Shown here: piece by piece, positions 57,662 through 64,000 of the stretch
Position numbering within the stretch: position 1 is the first letter of the stretch
How the letters are laid out: every line of letters begins with the position of its first letter
Origin: Reyranella massiliensis 521
Lineage (GTDB): Bacteria; Pseudomonadota; Alphaproteobacteria; Reyranellales; Reyranellaceae
Reading direction: 5' to 3'
Assembly: GCF_000312425.1 (NCBI RefSeq)
Contig: NZ_HE997181.1
Coordinates: forward strand, 1,116,024 to 1,180,023
DNA length: 64,000 nt
Made by a program: the position numbers and the translations under genes
The notes under the pieces: model-generated
What the model was told of the DNA's origin: nothing
The model's input: the letters and a program-made list of their open reading frames with translations, nothing else
Databases searched by the model: none

Positions 57662-60457
57662 ATGATGCGTCGGGGTCTCGTTCTTCTGATTGCGGCGTTG
57701 GCCACGGTTGTCGGCTGGCGCTTGCTCGATGGCTATCTCCAGGCCGCCAATGTCGAAGGTCCGTTGCATGGCGTGACTTACGCGCCGTGGGCGAAGGATC
57801 AGGATCCGCTCGAAGGCAAGTCGAGCGGCGTATGGAGCTTCCTGCGCACCGCCGTGACCGACGCGCCGACGCCGCAGATCAAGCCGCGCAAGGAGCAGAT
57901 GGAGCGCGACTTCGCGATGCTCTCCGGCAAGGTCAACTACGTCCGTACCTACCGCACGACCGACGGCGGCGACGTGATGCCGGCCCTTGCCACGAAGTAC
58001 GGGCTGAAGCTCGTCCCCGGCGCCTGGATTTACAGCGCTAACGAAGCCAAGCAGCAGTTCGGCCGCGAGGCCGGCGAGGTGAACGGCGAGGAGACCGGCG
58101 CGCTGATCCGCATCGCCAACCAGAACCCCAGCGTCGAGCGCGTGCTGGTCGGCAACGAGAACATCCTGCGCTGGGACGGCGAGCGCGACCGGCGCGACCC
58201 CAATGCCGTCAGCCCGGCGCAGCTCATCCGCGAGATCAGGAACGTCAAGCGCAACGTCAAGGTGCCCGTCAGCACGGCCGAGCCGTGGCACATCTGGGAG
58301 CGCTATCCCGAGCTGGTGCGCGAGGTCGACTATCTCGCCGTGCACATCCTGCCCTACTGGGACGAGCAGTCGAGCGCGACGCCGCTCGAGTACGTGAAGG
58401 AAAAGATCGCGCTGCTGCGCAAGCTCTATCCCAACAAGAACATCGTCGTGACCGAGGTCGGTTGGCCGTCGAACGGCGCGGCGCGGCGCAGCCCGGCGAC
58501 GGGCCTGGTCAAGTACGCGACGCCGGCCGAACAGGCCAAGAATGTGCGCGACATGGTGGCGTGGCTGCGTTCGCAGAACATCGACACCTTCGTCGTCGAA
58601 GCCGTCGACCAGCCCTGGAAGTCCTACGACCTCGAAGGCAAGGCGGGTGGCTACTGGGGCCTGTGGAACGCCGACCGGCAGCAGAAATTCGCCTGGACCG
58701 GCCCTGTCGAACGCTTCCCGCAATGGACCGCGTGCGCTGCCTGGTCGCTTGCGGCGTCGCTGCCGCTGATGCTGCTCTTCCTGTGGCGTTGGCCGCGCCT
58801 AGGCGCAATAGGCCAGCTGGGCTTCTGCAGCCTCGTGGCCCTGTCGGTGAGTGCCGTCGTCTATGGCGCGTCGGTTGCCGCCGGGACCTACATGCTTGCC
58901 TCGGAGATGGTGAGCTGGGGCGTACTCGCCTTCTTCCTGGTGATCAGCCTGGGCATGGCCCTGATCCAGGCGCTGGAAATGGCGGAAACGATCTGGCGCG
59001 GTCGTTGGACGCGCGAGGCCCTGCCGGCTGCCGAGATGATTGCCCGCCAGCCGGCCGATCGCCATTGGCCCAAGGTCTCGCTCCATCTGGCGATCTGCAA
59101 CGAGCCGCCGGCGATGGTGATCCAGACGCTCGATTCGCTGCAGCAGCTCGACTATCCGAACTTCGAAGTCATTGTCATCGACAACAACACCAAGGATCCC
59201 GCGGTGTGGCGTCCGGTGCAGGACTACTGCGCCCAGCTCGGCGAGCGCTTCAAGTTCTTCCACTTCGACGTGATGAAAGGCTTCAAGGCCGGCGCGTTGA
59301 ACTACGTGTTGAGCCAGACCGCGCCTGATGCCGAGGTGATCGGCGTCATCGACAGCGACTACATGGTGCGCCCGGATTGGCTGAAGGCGCTGGTGCCGTA
59401 CTTCGACGACGCCAAGATCAGCTACGTGCAGGCGCCGCAGGATCACCGCGACTGGAAAGGTGATCGGTTCAAGGAGATGCTGAACTGGGAATATGCCGGC
59501 TTCTTCGACATCGGCATGTGCCTGCGCAACGAATACGATGCCATCATCCAGCACGGCACGATGACCCTCGTGCGCCGCTCCTGCATGGAGGAAATGGGCG
59601 GCTGGGCGACCTGGTGCATCACCGAGGACACCGAGCTCGGCCTGCGGCTGATGGAGAACGGCTACGGCGCCATGTACAGCCGCGAGCGCTTCGGCCATGG
59701 CCTGACTCCGGATCATTTTGCCGGCTACAAGAAGCAGCGCTTCCGCTGGGCCTACGGCGCCATGCAGATCATGAAGGCGCATGCCGGCAAGATGCTGGGC
59801 AACCAGACCAAGCTCACCTTCTGGCAGAAGTTCCACTTCGTCGCCGGCTGGCTGCCGTGGTTCGCCGATGCGCTGAACCTGATCTTCACCTGGGCGGGCC
59901 TCGCCTGGGTCCTGGCCGTCTTGCTGCCGCCGCTGTTCGGCATCAAGCCGGTCGGCCTGCCGCCGGCCGAGTTCATCGTGCCGACCATCGGCATCTTCGT
60001 CTTCAAGCTGGTCTACTCGTTCGGCCTCTACTTCGATCGCGTACGCTGCACTTTCCGGCAGAGCATAGGCGCGTCGCTGGCGGGTCTGGCGCTCACCTAT
60101 ACGGTGGGGCGCGCGGTGATCTACGGCCTGGCGACCAGCCGGCTGCCGTTCATGCGCACGCCCAAGATGGACGAGCGCGCGACGCTCGGCATGGCGCTGG
60201 GCATGGCCCGTGGCGAAGCCGTGCTGGCCGTATTGCTATGGCTGGCCGCAATCGTGCTGTGGACCACCAACGGCGTGGTCAACCCGGAGGCGCGGCTCTG
60301 GGCGATATTCATGGTCGTCCAGTCGCTGCCTTTCGCGGCGGCCGTCTACGTCTCCATGGTGAACGCCCTGGAGCAGATGCGGCACGCCCGGACGGTGTTC
60401 GACGCCGCCCCCGCGGCTCCGGCCGCGTCGGCGCCCGCCCTGCAGGCCGCACAGTAA
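57662..60457 (+). CDS. Membrane GH17-GT2 fusion, beta-glucan synthase-like (NdvB type)
   Basis: A 931-residue fusion. The N-terminal anchor (about 6-25) is followed by a GH17 beta-glucanase/transglycosylase domain with likely acid/base E166 (VGNEN) and nucleophile E265 (TEVGWPS). Two helices (about 360-435) lead to a GT2 processive synthase with VIDNN, D564-x-D566, TED (D656) and QRFRW (692-696), and a multi-helix C-terminus. NdvB proteins of Bradyrhizobium and Pseudomonas share this layout and make cyclic or linear beta-1,3-glucans for osmotic adaptation and biofilms. No ideal ribosome-binding site precedes ATG 57662 or 57665. Confidence 0.9.
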   Translation: MMRRGLVLLIAALATVVGWRLLDGYLQAANVEGPLHGVTYAPWAKDQDPLEGKSSGVWSFLRTAVTDAPTPQIKPRKEQMERDFAMLSGKVNYVRTYRTTDGGDVMPALATKYGLKLVPGAWIYSANEAKQQFGREAGEVNGEETGALIRIANQNPSVERVLVGNENILRWDGERDRRDPNAVSPAQLIREIRNVKRNVKVPVSTAEPWHIWERYPELVREVDYLAVHILPYWDEQSSATPLEYVKEKIALLRKLYPNKNIVVTEVGWPSNGAARRSPATGLVKYATPAEQAKNVRDMVAWLRSQNIDTFVVEAVDQPWKSYDLEGKAGGYWGLWNADRQQKFAWTGPVERFPQWTACAAWSLAASLPLMLLFLWRWPRLGAIGQLGFCSLVALSVSAVVYGASVAAGTYMLASEMVSWGVLAFFLVISLGMALIQALEMAETIWRGRWTREALPAAEMIARQPADRHWPKVSLHLAICNEPPAMVIQTLDSLQQLDYPNFEVIVIDNNTKDPAVWRPVQDYCAQLGERFKFFHFDVMKGFKAGALNYVLSQTAPDAEVIGVIDSDYMVRPDWLKALVPYFDDAKISYVQAPQDHRDWKGDRFKEMLNWEYAGFFDIGMCLRNEYDAIIQHGTMTLVRRSCMEEMGGWATWCITEDTELGLRLMENGYGAMYSRERFGHGLTPDHFAGYKKQRFRWAYGAMQIMKAHAGKMLGNQTKLTFWQKFHFVAGWLPWFADALNLIFTWAGLAWVLAVLLPPLFGIKPVGLPPAEFIVPTIGIFVFKLVYSFGLYFDRVRCTFRQSIGASLAGLALTYTVGRAVIYGLATSRLPFMRTPKMDERATLGMALGMARGEAVLAVLLWLAAIVLWTTNGVVNPEARLWAIFMVVQSLPFAAAVYVSMVNALEQMRHARTVFDAAPAAPAASAPALQAAQ

Positions 60458-60511
60458 GGGGAGGGCGCTTTTCCCTGTCGACTCGGTGAAAGCGTCTGTT
60501 AGCGTTTGATC

Positions 60512-61132
60512 ATGCCCTCGACTGAGTCACACGATGGCCGCGGCGCGCGCGCAGGCACGGTCCTGTTCCTGAAGCGCTGGCTGCGGCGGCCCTTTACCAT
60601 GGGGTCGGCTGTCCCCAGTGGACGCCTGTTGGGGCAGGCAATGGCAGGGGCGACGCTGGCAGCCATCGAAGGACGCCAGGGGCCTATCGTGGAACTCGGC
60701 GCCGGCACCGGCCAGGTCACCCGGGCGTTGCTGGAGGCGGGCATTCCCGCCGACCGGCTGGTGCTGATCGAACGCGAACCCGAGCTCGCGGCCTTCCTGC
60801 ACCGCCATTTCCCGGAACCGTACATCGTCGAGGGAGACGCTGCCCGCCTGCCGCAGCTCCTGCAGGAACGGGGACTTGGAACGCCCGCCGCCATTGTGTC
60901 GAGCCTGCCGCTGCTGTCGCTGCCGGCGGATGTCGTGGACGGCATTGTCCGCGGCGTCTTCGAGGCTCTGCCTCGAGGGGCTGCCCTCATCCAGTTCACC
61001 TACGGCCCCAAGCCGCCCGTACCGCGCAGCCTGCGTGAAAGCCTGAGGCTGGTCGCCACGCGGGGCCATCGGATCTGGCGCAACATGCCACCGGCCGTGG
61101 TCTGGACATTTCGGAGGCCCGAAGGCGCGTGA
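60512..61132 (+). CDS. SAM-dependent methyltransferase, PmtA-like
   Basis: A 206-residue class I methyltransferase with the SAM motif IVELGAGTGQVTRALLEAG (about residues 53-71), an acidic second strand LVLIEREPEL and SSLPLLSLP in the motif IV region. The overall pattern resembles phospholipid N-methyltransferase PmtA, which makes phosphatidylcholine from phosphatidylethanolamine, and its FMK-like opening FLKRWLRRPFTMGSAVPSG is typical. The stop overlaps the Nudix GTG start. Confidence 0.82.
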   Translation: MPSTESHDGRGARAGTVLFLKRWLRRPFTMGSAVPSGRLLGQAMAGATLAAIEGRQGPIVELGAGTGQVTRALLEAGIPADRLVLIEREPELAAFLHRHFPEPYIVEGDAARLPQLLQERGLGTPAAIVSSLPLLSLPADVVDGIVRGVFEALPRGAALIQFTYGPKPPVPRSLRESLRLVATRGHRIWRNMPPAVVWTFRRPEGA

Positions 61133-61758
61133 GATCGTTTCGTTTTGATCAGATGCTGCGGGACGAGGTCACTGCCCGTCTCAACCGCTTCGACCTTCGT
61201 CGCCAGCTCGATGCCGGGGGGCTGAAGCGCGCGGCCGTCGCGGTCGTCCTTGTCGAGGCCGACCAGCCGGGAGAAGCGGCGTTCCTGCTGACCAAGCGGA
61301 CCCCCAAGCTGCGCGCCCATGGCGGGCAGTGGGCGCTGCCGGGTGGCCGGGTCGATCCCGGCGAGACGATCGAGCAGACGGCATTGCGCGAACTGCACGA
61401 GGAGCTGGGCATACTGGCCTCGACCGACGACGTCCTTGGCACGCTCGACGACTATCCAACGCGCTCGGGCTATCTGATCGCGCCCGTCGTGGTGTGGGCG
61501 CCGGGCATCACGATGACGCCCAATCCCGCCGAAGTTGCCGGCGCCTATCGCATTGGCTGCGGCGAGCTGTTTCGCGATGGTTCGCCCGAGATCGTGGCCA
61601 TCGAGGAATCCGACCGGCCGATCATCCGCCTGCCGTTGCCGGTCGCGACGGTGAACGCGCCGACTGCCGCTCTGCTGTTTCAGTTCCGGGAAGTGGCGCT
61701 GGCCGGCCGCGACACGCGCGTCGACCATTACGAGCAGCCTGTCTTCGCCTGGCGCTAG
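61129..61758 (+). CDS. Nudix hydrolase, CoA pyrophosphatase-like
   Basis: A 209-residue Nudix protein. The Nudix box is GGRVDPGETIEQTALRELHE followed by ELGI (about residues 73-96) and fits Gx5Ex7REuxEExGu. LLTKRTPKLRAHGGQWALPG before it resembles the CoA-diphosphatase (NudL) subfamily. The GTG start overlaps the methyltransferase TGA (GTGA), so translation is coupled. The stop overlaps the converging MaoC stop. Confidence 0.88.
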   Translation: MRSFRFDQMLRDEVTARLNRFDLRRQLDAGGLKRAAVAVVLVEADQPGEAAFLLTKRTPKLRAHGGQWALPGGRVDPGETIEQTALRELHEELGILASTDDVLGTLDDYPTRSGYLIAPVVVWAPGITMTPNPAEVAGAYRIGCGELFRDGSPEIVAIEESDRPIIRLPLPVATVNAPTAALLFQFREVALAGRDTRVDHYEQPVFAWR

Positions 61759-62231
61759 GATCTCACGCTGAGATTTGCGGCGAGGATCGGCCGCCGCTTC
61801 AGGAAGACGGTGGTCTCCTGTTCCAGCACGGCCTCGCCGCGCTGATTGATCGTGACCTGCCGCACGCGCGCGATGCCGCGGTCGGACTTGGACGCCGAGA
61901 CGCGCAGCTCGACGATGTCCGTGATGACGCGCAGCGTGTCGCCGGGACGCACGGGGCGGGCGAACTGAACGTCGCCGATGCCCGGCGAGCCCAGGCTGCA
62001 GGCCCGGAAGATGCCGAGGTCGAGCCAGAGCCGCAAGGTCACGCTCATCGTGTGCAGGCCCGACGCGATCAGGCCACCATAGGCCCATTTCTTGGCGAAC
62101 TCGGCGTCGATATGGAAGGGTTGCGGATCCCACTGGCGCGCAAACTCGACGATGCCGGCTTCGGTCATCGTCAGGCCGCCGCTCGTGAAGCGTTCGCCGA
62201 CCTTGAAATCCTCGTAGTAGCGATCCGTCAA
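61755..62231 (-). CDS. MaoC family (R)-specific enoyl-CoA hydratase-like protein
   Basis: A 158-residue hot-dog-fold hydratase with the catalytic pattern QWDPQPFHIDAEFAKKWAYG followed by GLIASGLHTMSV (about residues 32-64). These enzymes hydrate (R)-3-hydroxyacyl-CoA substrates in fatty-acid or PHA metabolism. I use TTG 62231 (LTDRYYEDFKVGERF, read with Met) with GGGAGC upstream. Longer in-frame starts add about 70 low-complexity residues. It ends in a three-base overlap with the Nudix stop. Confidence 0.84.
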   Translation of the reverse strand: MTDRYYEDFKVGERFTSGGLTMTEAGIVEFARQWDPQPFHIDAEFAKKWAYGGLIASGLHTMSVTLRLWLDLGIFRACSLGSPGIGDVQFARPVRPGDTLRVITDIVELRVSASKSDRGIARVRQVTINQRGEAVLEQETTVFLKRRPILAANLSVRS

Positions 62232-62477
62232 AGGACCAGCTCCCTGTAGACGGTGTCTGGCATCGGGTTCCGGAAACAGGATGTAATCGCGACGCGGTTC
62301 ATCGGGTGATGGGCCTTCGTCACTTTCTCTATTTTGGCGCCGATTATGTCGAGTCTGAGACGTTGGTGCCCGCGAGGCTGGTCGCATAGCAAGGGGGCCG
62401 ACGGGGGGCGGGTAGGATGCGGCCATTCCTCGGGCCATGTGCTAGCCTGTCAGTCGAAATGAACTTGGAGACTTGGG

Positions 62478-63467
62478 ATGCGGACTAATCCGACGCGGCG
62501 TCGTGCATTGGTACTGGCAGGGGCGGCAAGTGCGGCGCTGGCGGCGCCGGCAATCGCGCAAACGCCGTGGCCGAACAAGCCGGTAAGGTTTGTCGTGCCC
62601 TTCCCGCCGGGACAGGCCGCCGACATCTTCGCGCGCCTGATGGCCGAGAAGCTGACCGACGTCTGGAAGCAGCAGGTGATTGTCGAGAACAAGGGCGGTG
62701 GCAGCGGCATCCCCGCCACGGAATACGGCAAGGCCGCTGCGCCCGACGGTTATACCCTGATGGTCGTGTCGAGCGGCACGTTCGGCGTCAATCCCAGCCT
62801 CTATCCCGATCTGCCTTACAAGCCGCTGAGCGACTTTCTGCCGATCTCCAACATCTTCCTCGTCCCGCTGGTGATCGTGGCCCATCCCAGCCTGCCGGTG
62901 AACACGCTGGCCGAGCTGATCGCGGCCGCCAAGAAGGAACCCGGCAAGCTTTCCTATGCCTCGGCAGGGCCGGGGACGTCGCAGCATCTCAGCATGGAAC
63001 TGTTCAAGCTGAAGGCCGGCCTCGACATCGTACACGTGCCCTACAAGGGCAGCGGGCCGGCCATGGCCGATCTGCTGGGCGGCCACGTGAAGCTCATGAT
63101 GGACAGCACCGCCTCGGCGCTGAACCACATCCGTGACGGTCGCATCAAGGCTCTGGCGGTGACGACGGCCCGGACGGCGCCGCCGCCGCTCGACAATATC
63201 CCGCCCATCGCCAAGACGCTGCCGGGCTTCGATGCTGCCGGCTGGTCGGGCCTCGCGGCGCCGGCGCGGACGCCGCTCGAGATCGTGGCTCGGGTCAACA
63301 AGGACGTGACGGCGCTGTTGAATGACGATGCGGTGATCAAGCAGATCGAGCAGCGCGCCGCCATCCCGGCGCCGGGGTCGCCGATCCAGTTCGCCGACTT
63401 CATCAAGAAGGAAATCGACACCTGGGGCGAGGTGGTAAAGGCAACCGGGACCAAGCCGGGAACCTGA
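62478..63467 (+). CDS. Tripartite tricarboxylate transporter substrate-binding protein (TctC/Bug family)
   Basis: A 329-residue periplasmic receptor of the TctC/Bug type, which delivers carboxylates to TctAB permeases. A twin-arginine-like start (NPTRRRALVLAG) and the cleavage site APAIA-Q near residue 27 indicate export, perhaps by Tat. The mature part shows VRFVVPFPPGQAADIFARLM, YGKAAAPDGYTLMVVSSGT and VHVPYKGSGPAMADLLGGHV. No tctAB genes adjoin it. Ligand is unknown. Confidence 0.92.
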   Translation: MRTNPTRRRALVLAGAASAALAAPAIAQTPWPNKPVRFVVPFPPGQAADIFARLMAEKLTDVWKQQVIVENKGGGSGIPATEYGKAAAPDGYTLMVVSSGTFGVNPSLYPDLPYKPLSDFLPISNIFLVPLVIVAHPSLPVNTLAELIAAAKKEPGKLSYASAGPGTSQHLSMELFKLKAGLDIVHVPYKGSGPAMADLLGGHVKLMMDSTASALNHIRDGRIKALAVTTARTAPPPLDNIPPIAKTLPGFDAAGWSGLAAPARTPLEIVARVNKDVTALLNDDAVIKQIEQRAAIPAPGSPIQFADFIKKEIDTWGEVVKATGTKPGT

Positions 63468-63472
63468 ATGCG

Positions 63473-64000
63473 ATGAAACTCTACAGCCTCAAGAACGGCG
63501 TCAATCCGCGTCGCGTCCGTATCTTTCTCGCCGAAAAGCGGATCTCGATCCCCGTCGAGGAATTCGACATGGAGAGTGCGGGCCACAAGCAGCCCGCCTT
63601 CCTGGCGAAGAATCCGCTCGGCACCTTGCCTGTGCTCGAACTCGACGACGGCACGCTGATCTCCGAATCGGTCGCAATCTGCCGTTACTTCGAGGAGATG
63701 ATCCCCGAGCCGCCCTTGTTCGGCCGATCCTCGTTGGAGCGGGCGCAGGTAGAGATGTGGAACCGCCGTATGGAGCTCGAACTCCTGCTGCCGACCATCG
63801 ACGTCTTCATCCACACCAATCCGTTCTGGATCGGCAAGCGCACGCAGATCGCGGCATGGGGCGAGCAGCGCCGCAAAGTGCTGGTGGAACGCATGGGCTG
63901 GCTCGACCGGGAACTTGCAGGCCGCGAGTTTATCGGCATCGACCGCTACAACATCGCCGACATTACCGCTCAGGTAGCCCTCCTGACGGCGCGGGGGGCG
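63473..64000 (+). CDS. Glutathione S-transferase family protein, 5' part
   Basis: The first 176 codons of a GST, cut by the window end. The thioredoxin-like N-domain has KLYSLKNGVNPRRVRIFLAE and the glutathione-binding NPLGTLPVLELDDGTLISES (about residues 47-66), with the SESVAICRYFEE helix. The helical domain then begins with MWNRRMELELLLP and FWIGKRTQIA. It starts five bases after the TctC stop. The ATG at 63468 is followed by a stop, so 63473 is the start. Confidence 0.88.
   Translation, partial: MKLYSLKNGVNPRRVRIFLAEKRISIPVEEFDMESAGHKQPAFLAKNPLGTLPVLELDDGTLISESVAICRYFEEMIPEPPLFGRSSLERAQVEMWNRRMELELLLPTIDVFIHTNPFWIGKRTQIAAWGEQRRKVLVERMGWLDRELAGREFIGIDRYNIADITAQVALLTARGA

Overview
This is a GC-rich bacterial chromosome segment, most likely from an alphaproteobacterium. 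The evidence is the gene order tuf–trnW–secE–nusG–rplKAJL–rpoBC–rpsLG–fusA–tuf–S10–spc–alpha, an alpha operon without rpsD or rpmJ, and protein sequences typical of that class. The many acyl-CoA, SDR, TctC-type receptor and P450 genes suggest a metabolically versatile soil or freshwater member of the Rhodospirillales/Reyranella type. That placement is an inference from content; no 16S gene is present.

Region 1 (1–12.2 kb): the last codons of one tuf copy, tRNA-Trp(CCA), secE, nusG, a structured rplK leader, rplKA, a 338-bp rplJ leader, rplJL, rpoB and rpoC, closed by a strong intrinsic terminator. A lone GNAT acetyltransferase gene follows on the opposite strand.

Region 2 (12.8–31.6 kb): a palindrome-rich intergenic stretch and a near-consensus sigma-70 promoter (13147–13175) lead into rpsL–rpsG–fusA–tuf and then the S10 and spc clusters through secY–adk. 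A second near-consensus promoter (29097–29124) sits before rpsM–rpsK–rpoA–rplQ. Small hairpins lie at rplL/rpoB, rplO/secY, adk/rpsM and rpsK/rpoA. The second tuf copy carries a one-base deletion that breaks its reading frame.

Region 3 (31.6–45.9 kb): a P450 translationally coupled to an acyl-CoA dehydrogenase and apparently starting at CTG; a divergent enoyl-CoA hydratase; a three-gene signalling unit (class III cyclase–FHA, transmembrane Ser/Thr kinase with a divergent nuclease-like C-terminus, glycine-zipper lipoprotein); a PEP-mutase/isocitrate lyase family enzyme with a small membrane protein; tandem paralogous GlcD-type FAD dehydrogenases; and a mtnP–cysQ–tsaC housekeeping set.

Region 4 (46–57.3 kb): four SDR genes around gnd and gntK, probably a sugar-acid or gluconate locus. 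Next comes a compact locus with a GntR/FadR-type regulator, a GlcG/HbpS-like protein, a heme-oxygenase-fold putative di-iron enzyme, a short Rieske protein and a CmcJ-like oxidoreductase. Two GTATAC-centred palindromes, 52 bp apart, each cover the -10 of one of two divergent promoters. A tyrosine phosphatase, a TauE/SafE permease and an alpha/beta hydrolase follow.

Region 5 (57.6–64 kb): a membrane GH17–GT2 fusion resembling beta-glucan synthases of the NdvB type, a PmtA-like methyltransferase overlapping a Nudix hydrolase, a MaoC-type hydratase, a TctC-type solute-binding protein and the 5' part of a glutathione S-transferase gene cut by the window end.

The strongest candidates for undescribed biology are the cyclase-FHA/kinase/lipoprotein operon and the GntR-controlled HDO/Rieske/GlcG/CmcJ locus with its symmetric operator design.
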